A DNA stretch of 64,000 nt. Origin: Rhizobium sp. FKY42 (lineage in GTDB: Bacteria > Pseudomonadota > Alphaproteobacteria > Rhizobiales > Rhizobiaceae). Position numbers and translations under genes: made by a program. The first letter of the stretch is position 1. Each line of letters begins with the position of its first letter. The notes under the pieces were generated by a model. The model saw only the letters and a list, made by a program, of their open reading frames with translations, did not search any database and was not told the origin of the DNA. Positions 1 to 8,662 of the stretch are shown here, one piece after another. The stretch lies in the NCBI RefSeq assembly GCF_005222835.1, contig NZ_STGA01000010.1, positions 1-64,000 on the forward strand. The letters run 5' to 3'.

Positions 1-16
1 CAGCTAGAAGGGCGAA

Positions 17-64
17 AACTGTCGCATCTCTAACTGGCCCAACTGTCGCATTACTAAATGGCTG
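17..64. repeat. Two tandem 24-bp imperfect repeats, possible transposon end
   Basis: Two adjacent 24-bp units (17-40 and 41-64) each begin AACTGTCGCAT and match at 19 of 24 positions. Arrays of short repeats of this kind are typical transposase-binding sites at the ends of Mu/Tn552-like elements. No transposase is visible because the window begins here, so the assignment is inferred from the repeat pattern only. Confidence 0.4.
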
Positions 65-405
65 CTATAGTTGAATGCACGATAATAAATATTATGGAAC
101 CTCGGTGAAGTTGCAAGGTTTGGACGAGGAGGCTTCGACAAGCCTACGGTCCGGCGGATACGCGCGTTACAGCGATTGTGGCACCCTGCTCTATATCCAG
201 ACCAAAAGCCCGATGAACGGGCCAAACTCGCCTCTGAAGCATTGAACTAACAATGGTATCGATTGAATTGCTGTCTCAGTCGACGTGTCTCACCTTCGAG
301 TCAGAACTCAATCCGGTTTCGGGCGGGGCGTTGTGCAGAACTTGTCTTGCTGTGCGGCGGCCCAGTCGCTAATGCTTGTCCGCACTTCGATTCAAAGAGG
401 ATAAG
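65..405. other. Intergenic region with cold-shock gene leader
   Basis: No convincing protein gene is seen between the repeats and the cold-shock start. The open frames here lack family resemblance. The last 100 bases probably form the 5' untranslated leader of the cold-shock gene, as is usual for this family. Confidence 0.4.
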
Positions 406-609
406 ATGGCAACTGGTACCGTAAAGTTTTTCGCTCAGGACAAGGGCTTCGGCTTCATCACCCCGGACAATGGTGGTCCGGATGTGTTCGTCCACATATC
501 CGCCGTCGGCTTCGGCGCTTCCCTGACCGATGGTCAGAAGGTGAGCTACGACGTGGGCCAGGATCGCAAGACAGGCAAGTCGAAGGCTGAGAACGTAACC
601 GTCCTCTGA
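406..609 (+). CDS. cspA: Cold-shock domain protein (CspA family)
   Basis: A 67-residue OB-fold protein with the family opening MATGTVKFF and both RNA-binding patterns, KGFGFI (RNP1) near residues 15-20 and VFVHIS (RNP2) near 28-33. It covers one cold-shock domain with no extension, the usual length. Such proteins bind single-stranded RNA/DNA in the cytoplasm and melt RNA structure. The start at 406 is preceded by AAGAGG at 395-400. A longer in-frame start at 376 is unlikely, since it adds ten non-conserved residues. A hairpin terminator follows directly, so it is monocistronic. Alphaproteobacteria usually carry several paralogues, so the exact csp name is uncertain. Confidence 0.93.
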   Translation: MATGTVKFFAQDKGFGFITPDNGGPDVFVHISAVGFGASLTDGQKVSYDVGQDRKTGKSKAENVTVL

Positions 610-619
610 AGTCGACGAT

Positions 620-650
620 CCCTGATCTCGTCGAAACGGCGAGATCAGGG
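620..650 (+). terminator. Hairpin terminator of the cold-shock gene
   Basis: CCCTGATCTCG (620-630) pairs perfectly with CGAGATCAGGG (640-650) across a 9-nt loop, 10 bases after the stop codon. Only a weak T run follows. Confidence 0.7.
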
Positions 651-805
651 TTGATGCTGCCCTTGCGAAAGGTTCTGCAGGAACCGGGTTGCCCGTAGAA
701 CCCTGCATTCGGGTGAGTGAGCTGCACGATATGCGGGCAGGGTAACGGGATTACCCCAAATGTCGATGACGCAGGTCACTCGATGCCACTCTGGAATTGC
801 CAGCC

Positions 806-1600
806 TCACAGGTCCAGCTGCAGATTGTCGTCGGTTTGTGCAGGCACCGAACAGCAAATCAGCGCCTCATTGTCAGCGACGGTATAGCTGGGCTCCGATG
901 CATAACTCACCCCGCCGCTCACAATCCTGGTCCGGCAATCGCCGCAATGGCCAGCAGTGCGGATCGGCAGATGCTGGCCTGCAAGGTGCGGGATAACGGC
1001 TCCGCCATCGACCGGCATGAGGTGCGACGAACGGATCGTGGAGCTTTCCTCGATGGCCCGTTTCACGCAGAAGCGTCTCCATGTCCTGGCCTTTGCCGCA
1101 ACCTTCAAGCGGCTTTCGGCCTGGCTCCACTCCCCGGTCATAAGGCTGCTCGGTGACATGCCGCCTTCGAGAAGGCTCCATCGCAGCGGCAACGCATTTC
1201 CGCGCAGCACCACCTTTTCCGGCCGAACGCGCCAAAGACGTTCAGCGCCCTCAAAGGCGGCAATTTTTGGGGAATCCAGTATGACTTCCACAGTGCCGGT
1301 CATCTGCAGCATGTCACCCGTCTCATGATCCACGAACAGCCGCCCGGCACGCGGGTTGATGACGAAATTGCCGAGCGTGTTGAAGAACAGGTTGCCATTG
1401 AAATCCGGCACGGTCAGTCCGCCATCGGCATCGACGCGGACAAAACCTGGCCGGCCACCGCGATGGGAGACATCCACCTGCCACCCTTCCCGGTCTCGAT
1501 CCACGTAAGAGGCAACGAAAAAGGTGTCGGCAGCTTCGATGATACGCCGTGCATTTGCGTCCAGCCGGTCTGAAACCAGCACTTCCGAGCGCCCAGGCTC
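806..1600 (-). pseudogene. Pyridoxamine-oxidase-like/ferredoxin fusion protein, broken
   Basis: The readable protein resembles fusions of a pyridoxamine 5'-phosphate oxidase-like FMN domain with a flavin reductase and a C-terminal [2Fe-2S] ferredoxin. The FMN part carries DTFFVASY, DVSHRGGRPGFV and GNLFFNTLGNF. After RSSHLMPVDGGAVIPHLAGQ, where an FAD-binding domain should begin, the sequence jumps to GHCGDC and a ferredoxin end. The reductase domain and the first cluster cysteine are therefore gone. The 5' end is also missing: upstream of about 1600 the frame is only the shadow of the LysR gene. It lies head-to-head with a 5'-truncated LysR gene, suggesting one deletion removed the shared promoter and both starts. 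Confidence 0.75.
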
Positions 1601-1648
1601 TGCGAGATCGCGCACAAAGCCGAACGCCGCGCCATCGGGGAATATGCG

Positions 1649-2278
1649 GTGCCCAAGGGAGACCTGACCATGACGGCGCCGATTGTCTTCGGTCGCCTTC
1701 ATGTACTGCCCATCATAACGGATTTCCTGAAGGCATTTCCGGAGATCAACATTCATCTGACGATGAGTGACCGGATGATCAGTCTTACCGACGAACATAT
1801 CGATGTCGCTCTGCGCATCAGCGAACTTTCAGACAGCAGCCTGATCGCGACCCGTCTCGGCTCGATCCGCACGACGACCTATGCCAACCCCGATTATCTC
1901 GAGCGGCATTCGCGTCCTTCGCGTCCTGATGACCTCAAGGACCACGATTGCATAGCCTTCAATGGAGTACTGTCAACTGAGGTATGGACGTTCCGCGACG
2001 GCGCGAGAGAGATCGCGGTGCCAATCCGGACACGCCTTTCCGTGAATACGGCAGAGGCAGCGATCGACGCTGCCGCGGCAGGTCTCGGGATAACGCGCGT
2101 CATGGCCTATCCGGCAAAGCGGGCGGTCGAACTTGGCTTGTTGGTTCCGGTGCTGGAGCAGTATGAACGTGAGGCGTCGCCGGTTCATCTTCTCCATAGG
2201 TCGAAAGGCCTGATGCCGCTGAAACTCAGAACGTTTCTCGACTTTGCAACACCACGGCTGAGGGCTTTGCTGAAATAG
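1649..2278 (+). pseudogene. LysR-type regulator lacking its DNA-binding domain
   Basis: This 209-residue frame is the effector-binding half of a LysR regulator: PKGDLTMTAPIVFGRLHVLPIITDF is the usual start of that domain. The N-terminal HTH and linker helix are absent. LysR-like residues (EIAHKAERRAIGEY) extend back to about 1604, but a TGA at 1571-1573 closes the frame. The only start is a GTG at 1649 inside the domain. A full LysR protein is about 300 residues, so roughly a third is gone. Without an HTH it cannot act as a repressor or activator. Confidence 0.8.
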
Positions 2279-2404
2279 AGCGCACGGCTCTGCGGCCATT
2301 CCATCGCTGCCGATGGATCGACGACGGGACCAGTTGAACGATAAGGCTCATCGCAGGTTCTCGTGCGTCTCCCCGGCATCGAATTGCAGGTCGAAACCGG
2401 CAAA

Positions 2405-3457
2405 CTAGTGCAGGTCTGTGGAGGTCGCAATCTCCTGCTGCAAGATCAGCGGGAAATGTTCGAACGCGATTTCCAGTGCCGTGTCGAACTCGTTCAACCG
2501 CGCAATATACACACGGTCGGGCAGGATGACGAAGTCGGCATCAAGTTCAAGACCGGGCAAACGCGTCTGAGGGGGATCAATCTTATGTCTGCGCGCTACC
2601 GTCTTCTGCCATGACGTTTCCAGATCGTGCACCAGCCTGCATTCCGCCAGGGCAAACACGGCGCGCCCGAAGGCGGTAGTCTCGCAGGCATGGGCAAGCG
2701 CGGACTGGACATCAATATGCGGCGGGGCATAGTGCTTCCGCCAGACAGTGTCTCGTGCGTCTGAAGTCAGGGACCGCGCTACGATCCCGTCTAACCAATC
2801 TGCCGGCAAGCCATGAAGAAGGCGACTCCGCCACTTCGGATTTGGATTCGTCATACCATATGCCGCTAGCAAACCGTCACTGATATGGCCCAGCAGATCC
2901 TGGGAGGCATAGAGAAGCGAGTACCAGTCACCCAGACGTTTATAGCCCACCATGTCTACCTGCACGGTTCGTGCCATGTGGCGTGCGGTGTGCAATTTCA
3001 GGCGGGCCACCTGATCACGATCGGGCAGCAGCCCACGCGCTTTTTGCTCCTCCTTGCCGCCGGATAGGGGAACGCCCGTGCACAGGCGATGCAGGAGAAG
3101 CAGTTCGGCAGCGGTGAACGGAGCAAGCCTGCTGACATCCCAGGCCTCCAAGGCCCAGGCCTCCAGACGGGAAAGAAGCGCCTGCATGCGTGACACTGAC
3201 AGGATCTGCATATCCACGATACAATCGCCGGATACCCAGGAACATTCGGCTTTCGCCCCTTCCTCCGCATCATGATCCTTCGGGAGCATCAGCAGATCCA
3301 GATCGGATTTGCTGTTGCCCAGACCCTCCGCCACCGAGCCCACGGCCAGAATGATCTCCTGGCCGTCCGAATTTGCCAGCAGACGCGCGGCATCGCGTAT
3401 CGCCGTCTTGGACGTGCGCTTGAACGCCAGATAATTCTCGAATGACATCGAATTCAC
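2405..3457 (-). CDS. MNT-fold nucleotidyltransferase-like protein, biosynthetic cluster
   Basis: About 350 residues. The N-terminus holds a minimal nucleotidyltransferase signature, GSVAEGLGNSKSDLDL (residues about 40-55), with the G-S and D-x-D residues of the polymerase-beta/KNTase fold. Such enzymes transfer a nucleoside monophosphate to a hydroxyl, phosphate or protein. The rest, helical and rich in Leu/His, is not recognised. It is the third gene of a leftward unit after the small peptide and the diiron enzyme, about 18 nt from the latter. The start is uncertain: GTG at 3457 fits the GGAG at 3470-3473 best, while TTG 3466 and ATG 3448 are alternatives. A tailoring role is inferred from context. 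Confidence 0.75.
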   Translation of the reverse strand: MNSMSFENYLAFKRTSKTAIRDAARLLANSDGQEIILAVGSVAEGLGNSKSDLDLLMLPKDHDAEEGAKAECSWVSGDCIVDMQILSVSRMQALLSRLEAWALEAWDVSRLAPFTAAELLLLHRLCTGVPLSGGKEEQKARGLLPDRDQVARLKLHTARHMARTVQVDMVGYKRLGDWYSLLYASQDLLGHISDGLLAAYGMTNPNPKWRSRLLHGLPADWLDGIVARSLTSDARDTVWRKHYAPPHIDVQSALAHACETTAFGRAVFALAECRLVHDLETSWQKTVARRHKIDPPQTRLPGLELDADFVILPDRVYIARLNEFDTALEIAFEHFPLILQQEIATSTDLH

Positions 3458-3475
3458 GATACGCAAATCTCCGCG

Positions 3476-4402
3476 TCAATGGCTGGCCGACCCTTGGGAC
3501 GTCCCTACAGACAGTCCTGGGGACAGATCCGGCAAGGGAGCATCACTATAGCTGAAGGGCGATGCGGAGGGGCCAGCACGGCACCATTCCCGCTTTGCGC
3601 AGCATTCAAGGCTGCATCCGAACGCGTTGTCGCCCAGCTCCTGTGTGGTGATGAGGTTGAAGTCCCGAAATCTTTTTCGAAACAGCGCGCCGACGCGGTT
3701 GCCCGGAGTCCGCGCAGCTACCCTGTCGATCAGCATGGCCGTATAGCCAACATGGGCAAGTTCGTCGTCCAGAAGCTGATCCAGCACCTTCAGAGCCTGT
3801 GGCAGGTTTTCTTCCGGACAATGCGCCCGGATCGCGCTGCGCTGCATCATGTGGTGGATCGTCGTGCGGATCTCGGCGATGTTCATCTGCAGGTAATCGT
3901 CGATGGTCGGCGGGCGGGCGTAGGGTGATCCCTCTATTGGATAGAGCTCCTTGTGCATGGAGAAGCCCGGCGACAGCTGCCTCAGCTCCTGGCGAAAGCC
4001 GGGTTCGATAGCATCCGGAAACGCGAGGTCGAGAAGCGCCAGGTAATAGAGAGCATGTCTCGATTCATCCACGGCATGTTGTTTGACGAGGTCACGCTCC
4101 TCACCATCTGGCGCAAACGTTGCCAATGACCATAGGCGTCGTGCACCGTCGCCTTCCATCTCGGCATTGGTCAGGATTGATGTCGCCAACCAGCGTGGGT
4201 CGAGGGCGGAATTGCGATAGGTGGACGAATAACCTTCGGTATCGAAGGGTGGCGGCTCGCTATCAAGCGCTTCCGAAATCGCCTTCAAATACAGGGGAAA
4301 AGCATCACTGCCGCCATATTGATGAACCGCGACCTGCGCAATGAACGAGATCCGGTCCTTCTCCCTCTGCAAGTTCAGCAAATCGTTCTTGTTCAGTGTC
4401 AT
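3476..4402 (-). CDS. Ferritin-like diiron oxygenase/oxidase
   Basis: 308 residues with the iron ligands expected for a four-helix diiron protein: NAEMEG (E81/E83), DESRH (E113, H116), NIAEIRTTIHH (E177, H183/184) and DDELAH (E214, H217). Both ExxH motifs are intact. Enzymes of this broad class (AurF/CADD/HqxA-like) activate O2 for oxidation, N-oxygenation or C-C cleavage. A Pro/Ser-rich tail from about residue 265 lies outside the fold. It is directly downstream of the 71-aa small protein gene, separated from it by a strong hairpin, so enzyme output may be kept below that of the peptide. The substrate is unknown; the peptide or a phosphonate are the obvious candidates. Confidence 0.8.
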   Translation of the reverse strand: MTLNKNDLLNLQREKDRISFIAQVAVHQYGGSDAFPLYLKAISEALDSEPPPFDTEGYSSTYRNSALDPRWLATSILTNAEMEGDGARRLWSLATFAPDGEERDLVKQHAVDESRHALYYLALLDLAFPDAIEPGFRQELRQLSPGFSMHKELYPIEGSPYARPPTIDDYLQMNIAEIRTTIHHMMQRSAIRAHCPEENLPQALKVLDQLLDDELAHVGYTAMLIDRVAARTPGNRVGALFRKRFRDFNLITTQELGDNAFGCSLECCAKREWCRAGPSASPFSYSDAPLPDLSPGLSVGTSQGSASH

Positions 4403-4425
4403 GTCCGTCCTCCTCCGACCGAAGC

Positions 4426-4451
4426 GGCCTGTTCGTTCATACGAACAGGCC
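4426..4451 (-). terminator. Hairpin between peptide gene and diiron gene (possible attenuator)
   Basis: GGCCTGTTCGT (4426-4436) pairs perfectly with ACGAACAGGCC (4441-4451) around a 4-nt loop: an 11-bp stem 18 nt after the peptide stop and before the diiron gene RBS. There is no long U run, so partial read-through or RNA stabilisation is more likely than full termination. Precursor-peptide genes often have such an element. Confidence 0.65.
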
Positions 4452-4468
4452 TAATTTCGAATTGCCTG

Positions 4469-4684
4469 TCAGGCGCATTGCGAGACTGGGTCGAAGGGCG
4501 AGTTCAAGGCAACGAAGGCGCGGTCCGCATCGGGAAAGCGCTTTTCGATTTCCTTCAGCGTTTCTTTATCCAGCTCAAGCTTGCCATTGAGAATGCGCCC
4601 GGTCAGCAGCAGTCCGGTGCTGGTCTTGCGCAGAACTTCACCGGCACGCGTCACGTCTTCAGCCGAGAGATGATCCTTGTTCAT
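4469..4684 (-). CDS. Small protein, candidate precursor or carrier peptide
   Basis: 71 residues, hydrophilic and probably helical over residues 1-55, then a short terminal segment ALNSPFDPVSQCA with the single cysteine as the penultimate residue. It is first in a leftward unit with a diiron enzyme and a nucleotidyltransferase-like protein, and head-to-head with the TauD gene. A consensus AAGGAGG sits 5 nt before the ATG, the best ribosome site in the cluster, and a stable hairpin follows the stop. Size, leader/tail architecture, expression signals and position fit a RiPP precursor or a peptide carrier on which a small molecule is built. No known precursor family is recognised, so this is inference from context. 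Confidence 0.7.
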   Translation of the reverse strand: MNKDHLSAEDVTRAGEVLRKTSTGLLLTGRILNGKLELDKETLKEIEKRFPDADRAFVALNSPFDPVSQCA

Positions 4685-4689
4685 GAAAG

Positions 4690-4696
4690 CCTCCTT
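4690..4696 (-). promoter_or_regulatory. Strong RBS of the small peptide gene
   Basis: Reads AAGGAGG on the minus strand, 5 nt from the ATG at 4684. It supports the peptide as a real gene. Confidence 0.75.
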
Positions 4697-4902
4697 TTTC
4701 GAGTTGAGAGCGGGATTCGCTCAGTTGCATTAAAACGGTGCGTCAATTTTTAGTTGTTGTCAATTTGAAAATCGCGTAGAAGGATATTCGGCTGATATAG
4801 CACCCCAATAACGTGTATAATCTTGAACAAGCTGGCGTACGCCGACACGATCCATCTATCTAAGTATATGATTTAAAATATTTTATATATTGAGAGAGGC
4901 CG
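4697..4902. promoter_or_regulatory. Divergent promoter region, peptide unit versus TauD unit
   Basis: About 200 AT-rich bases between two head-to-head genes. A TATAAT hexamer at 4816-4821 faces the TauD gene, but its -35 partner is poor. No clear operator palindrome was found. Confidence 0.4.
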
Positions 4903-5949
4903 ATGACATCCCTCCCCTGCCCGCATCACCATGCCTCGTTGTCAGCGTTTCGAAAGCTGGATCGACCTTTACCCTCGAACATTGCCTGGGCGGCGGAGCA
5001 TGGGGCAGCTCCATCCCACACCGTGCGCTTCAGCCCTGAAGTTCTGGGAGAATTGCGGACGAACAGGTCACTGCTTCAGGAGGAAATTCCGCTCGAGGGC
5101 CTTTCTCTGGAGAACAGCGATTTTCCGTGCCTTCGCGAGACAGCGGCAATGCTGCAACGGAAGTATTTGCAAGCCGGATCCGGCTTCGTGATCGTGACCG
5201 GTCTGGCTGAAGTACTGGATAGTCAAACCGAGCTGGAAAACACGTTCTGGCGTCTCTGCCTCGAACTTGGCAGGCCTTTTGTCCAGAAATCCGGGTTCGT
5301 GCGTTTTGGCCGCGTGGAAAACCTGGGCCGGCCATTGCAGGAGAGGCCACGCTATCATGAGACCGGGACCGGCGGCTCGATCCACACAGATAGCCCCATC
5401 ATGCCCGCTGTCGCCGACTATGTCGGATTGTTGTGCGTACGGCCTGCCCTTTCAGGCGGAGATAGCAAGTTCATCAGCGTCGGCAGAATTCACAATATCC
5501 TGCTCGAGCATGCTCCTGACCTGCTGGATGAACTGTACCAGCCTTTCTACTTCGACCGGCGCCTCAAGCCCGACGAGATTTCAGCCCACAATCCGGCAAC
5601 CCTGTACGAACCGATTTTCTCCTACGACCCCGCACTGGGAGATCACGGACTGCGCCTGCGGTGGCAGCCCGAATACGTATGGCAGGCGCCGCAATTGCCA
5701 AACGTGCCTCCGTTGACCGAAAGGCAGCATCTGGCATTGCATCTTTTGGAGGGCCTGCTGGAAGACCGGACGGGAGCGCTGACGATCAAGGCCGGAATGC
5801 AAGCAGGCGATATCCAGCTGCTCAACAATCACGTGATCGCGCACGGGCGGACGGCCTTTGAGGATCATGTCCGGAGCGATGACCCAACTGCAATCGACCC
5901 CGACCGTCGCCGACTGATGCGCCGCGTCTGGCTCCACGCACACGCATAG
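4903..5949 (+). CDS. TauD/clavaminate-synthase-like Fe(II)/2-oxoglutarate oxygenase
   Basis: 348 residues. The facial triad is visible: H161 and D163 in GSIHTDSP, a distal His in NNHVIAHGRTAF (H310 or H314), and a basic RRRLMRR near 335-341 to hold 2-oxoglutarate. Length and spacing fit the TauD/gamma-butyrobetaine/clavaminate synthase superfamily, which hydroxylates, desaturates or cyclises unactivated carbons, including in phosphonate pathways. It is first of a rightward unit followed 19 nt later by the nucleotidyltransferase and then the Asn-synthetase-like gene. GAGAGG precedes the ATG. Its substrate cannot be told from sequence. Confidence 0.85.
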   Translation: MTSLPCPHHHASLSAFRKLDRPLPSNIAWAAEHGAAPSHTVRFSPEVLGELRTNRSLLQEEIPLEGLSLENSDFPCLRETAAMLQRKYLQAGSGFVIVTGLAEVLDSQTELENTFWRLCLELGRPFVQKSGFVRFGRVENLGRPLQERPRYHETGTGGSIHTDSPIMPAVADYVGLLCVRPALSGGDSKFISVGRIHNILLEHAPDLLDELYQPFYFDRRLKPDEISAHNPATLYEPIFSYDPALGDHGLRLRWQPEYVWQAPQLPNVPPLTERQHLALHLLEGLLEDRTGALTIKAGMQAGDIQLLNNHVIAHGRTAFEDHVRSDDPTAIDPDRRRLMRRVWLHAHA

Positions 5950-5968
5950 CACGGGATTGGTCCATACG

Positions 5969-6682
5969 ATGAAAGCACTTATCCTGGTGGCAGGTCATGG
6001 GTCACGCCTCAAATCCGTGGCGGGAGAGACGCCAAAATCTCTGATCGAGATTGATGGCAAGGCACTGCTTGATCGTCAGATCGATACGATGGCATCGCTC
6101 GGGGTGAAGCGGGTCTGTCTTGCCACCGGCTTTCGGCACGAGGTATTCGCAAGCCGCTACGGCGACCGAGTCGATTTTCGCTACAATCCGTTTTACCGGG
6201 ACTGCAACAACATCGTCAGCTTTCTGTTTGCCCGAGACTGGATGATGGGCGATGACCTTCTCGTCTGTTATGGCGATCTGATTTATGATCCGGAGCTTCT
6301 GGCCGCAGCCATTCAATCACCTGCCGATATCGGCCTGGTCATCGACCGTAGCCGTGTCGAAGAGGGGCATGCGCTCGTCTCCATGAAAGACGCAACTGTT
6401 ACGGCCGTGGGACCTTCAGTTCCAGCAGATAGCGCCGATGCGCGTTTCGTGGGCATCACGAAACTGTCCGCAGCCGCCGTATCAGACCTGATGCCCGCGA
6501 CCGAAGCAGCCCTACGCGCCGGCAAATTGCGCGACTACTACCTCGCGGGGATTCAAATCCTCATGGAACAGGGCCATCGCGTGGAGCCGATCGACGTGAC
6601 AGGCTTGCGCTGGTCGGAGATCGACCTTCCCGTCGACCTTGACGCCGCGCGCGGGCTCTGGGGCTCACACCGGGAGAAATGA
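5969..6682 (+). CDS. LicC/PntC-type sugar/phosphonate nucleotidyltransferase
   Basis: 237 residues with the nucleotidyltransferase opening LILVAGHGSRLKSVAGETPKSL at residues 4-25 (NTP-binding GxGSRL and catalytic ETPKSL lysine), NPFY and an acidic CYGDL metal site. The closest functional groups known to me are phosphocholine cytidylyltransferase (LicC) and 2-aminoethylphosphonate cytidylyltransferase (PntC). In a cluster with PEP mutase, CMP activation of a phosphonate such as 2-AEP is the simplest reading, but that is inference. ATG 5969 begins the conserved MKALILVAG; a TTG at 5957 would add four residues. The stop is 3 nt before the next gene, indicating co-translation. Confidence 0.8.
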   Translation: MKALILVAGHGSRLKSVAGETPKSLIEIDGKALLDRQIDTMASLGVKRVCLATGFRHEVFASRYGDRVDFRYNPFYRDCNNIVSFLFARDWMMGDDLLVCYGDLIYDPELLAAAIQSPADIGLVIDRSRVEEGHALVSMKDATVTAVGPSVPADSADARFVGITKLSAAAVSDLMPATEAALRAGKLRDYYLAGIQILMEQGHRVEPIDVTGLRWSEIDLPVDLDAARGLWGSHREK

Positions 6683-6685
6683 TCC

Positions 6686-8662
6686 ATGTGCGGCATATTT
6701 GGAACCGTATCATCTGGCCCCCTTCAGGAACCCCGCCCTGTTTTGGAGGCTTTGACCGACCTGATGCAGCATCGAGGTCCGGACGGCAGGGGCAGTTTCA
6801 TGGATGAAAAAGCCTTTTTCGGTCATCGCAGGCTGGCGATTATTGACATAGACGGTGGTCATCAACCGATGCAATCGCCCTGCGGGCGATACGTCATCAC
6901 CTATAACGGTGAAATCTACAATTTCAGAGATGTACGCGAGCAACTCCGGCAAAAGGGCCATACGTTCAGGACAAACAGTGACACGGAAGTCGTCTTGCAG
7001 GCCTTCGTGGAATGGGGGCCAGACAGCGCCAAGAAGCTCAACGGCATCTTCGCCTATGGTGTGCTGGATCGCACCGAGCGACGATTGTGGCTGATCCGGG
7101 ACCGGCTGGGAGTGAAGCCGCTTTACTTCACCCGGCTGGGTCAACAAATCGTTTTCGCCTCCGAGATGAAATCGCTGACTGCACATCCGCGTTTCATCCG
7201 TCGGGCAAACCTGTCCGCGGTATCGAGTTATCTGACCTTTCGCACCGTTGTTGGCAGCAGCACGGTCTTCGAAGGGATCGAGAGCCTGCCGCCCGGCAGC
7301 TGTCTGACCTATTGCAACGGCGATATCAGGATCGAACCCTATTGGCACCTGCCGCATCCAGTCGCGGGGGAAGACCATGGCGAGGATTACTATCTCGCGC
7401 GAGCAGATGAACTGCTGCGGGCCGCCGTAACGCGGCAGATGATCAGCGATGTACCGGTTGGGGCCTATCTGAGCGGCGGCGTCGATTCCAGTCTTTTGGT
7501 GACATTGATGCGAGAGGCAACAGGCAAGACACTCAAGACCTATTCGATCGGCTTCGACGCAGACGGCTATGACGAAAGCGCCTTCGCCACGATTGCCAGT
7601 ACGCACATCGGTACCGATCATAAACATCTGGTTCTGGGCGCGGACGACTATCAGGACGAGCTGGAAGCCCAGATCCGGCATCGGGACCAGCCGTTATCCA
7701 TTCCGCACGAGGTTGCGCTAAACGTCCTGTCGAAAAACTTGAAGCAGGATGTCACGGTGTGCCTGTCAGGAGAAGGCGCCGACGAGCTGTTCGGCGGCTA
7801 TGGCCGCGTGCAGGGTTCACCTTTCGATTTTGCGCGCTTGCGCCTTTTTCACCGGCTGCCACGGCCCATCAAGTCGTTTCTGGCTTCCCGCGTCAGGGAT
7901 CCGGACATCAAGGCGCGGCTGAAGATCACGCAGGAGCTCGACCATTTCTTCCATGTCTACAACTGGTGGAGTTTCGAGGACAAGCAGTCGGTCCTGACGG
8001 ACGAGGCAAAGGCCCGGATCAACGGGGATGCTGCCGTGCGCGGACACTTTGCAGACATGTTTGCGCGTCTCAAGGACTTGGGCCCTTACGATCGAATCCT
8101 TCATGTGTTTGAGACGACGCATCTTCCCAATCTGCTCGACCGCCTGGACATGCAGAGCATGGCGGCCTCGGTCGAGGCGCGCGTGCCATTCACGGATCAC
8201 GAACTGGTCGAATTCATCACCTCTGTGCCGATGCACTACAAGATCCGCTGGAAATCGCCTCTCAGCATGCTTCGGGCCTGCTTCTACAAGAATGCCGAGT
8301 CCAGCGAGAGGTTTGATACGACAAAGTATTTGCTGCGCCGGATGGCCGACGCAAAGCTGCCACCTTCGATCTCTCGACGAAAGAAACTTGGATTTCCCGT
8401 TCCACTGGACAATTGGCTGGCGCATTCGATGCATGACTTTGCCGCCGATATTCTGCTCGACAACCGGACGCGAGAACGCGGAATCTTCCAGACCCAGGAA
8501 ATTGAACGGATGTTACAGACAACGCGCCAGTCGGCCTATGATGGGCACGGCAAGCGCATCTGGATGCTTCTGAACATCGAATTGTGGTTTCGCAACCACA
8601 TCGACGGACAGGCTCACCTCATTCCGCAGCCTCACCCTGCTGTGCTGGAAGCCGGGAGATGA
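6686..8662 (+). CDS. asnB: Asparagine synthase (glutamine-hydrolysing)-like amidotransferase
   Basis: 658 residues with two full domains. The N-terminal glutamine amidotransferase starts at Cys2 (MCGIFG) and keeps RLAIID and NGEIYN. The C-terminal synthetase has the PP-loop SGGVDSS at 263-269 and SGEGADELFGGY. Family members adenylate a carboxylate and attack it with ammonia or another amine; relatives act in lasso-peptide cyclisation and beta-lactam formation. The nucleophilic Cys is present, unlike in lasso cyclases, so glutamine-dependent amidation is possible. Position in the cluster suggests amide formation on the peptide or phosphonate rather than primary asparagine supply. Its 3' end overlaps the convergent kinase gene by 44 nt. 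Confidence 0.87.
   Translation: MCGIFGTVSSGPLQEPRPVLEALTDLMQHRGPDGRGSFMDEKAFFGHRRLAIIDIDGGHQPMQSPCGRYVITYNGEIYNFRDVREQLRQKGHTFRTNSDTEVVLQAFVEWGPDSAKKLNGIFAYGVLDRTERRLWLIRDRLGVKPLYFTRLGQQIVFASEMKSLTAHPRFIRRANLSAVSSYLTFRTVVGSSTVFEGIESLPPGSCLTYCNGDIRIEPYWHLPHPVAGEDHGEDYYLARADELLRAAVTRQMISDVPVGAYLSGGVDSSLLVTLMREATGKTLKTYSIGFDADGYDESAFATIASTHIGTDHKHLVLGADDYQDELEAQIRHRDQPLSIPHEVALNVLSKNLKQDVTVCLSGEGADELFGGYGRVQGSPFDFARLRLFHRLPRPIKSFLASRVRDPDIKARLKITQELDHFFHVYNWWSFEDKQSVLTDEAKARINGDAAVRGHFADMFARLKDLGPYDRILHVFETTHLPNLLDRLDMQSMAASVEARVPFTDHELVEFITSVPMHYKIRWKSPLSMLRACFYKNAESSERFDTTKYLLRRMADAKLPPSISRRKKLGFPVPLDNWLAHSMHDFAADILLDNRTRERGIFQTQEIERMLQTTRQSAYDGHGKRIWMLLNIELWFRNHIDGQAHLIPQPHPAVLEAGR

Noticed and set aside
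301..708. 135-aa minus-strand open frame covering the cold-shock gene
   Set aside because: It is the antisense shadow of a clear cold-shock gene; no RBS or family resemblance.
6686..8662. Lasso-peptide cyclase (LarC/McjC type)
   Set aside because: The N-terminal Cys2 glutaminase site is intact, which lasso cyclases usually lack, and no lasso leader peptidase or PqqD-like gene is present.
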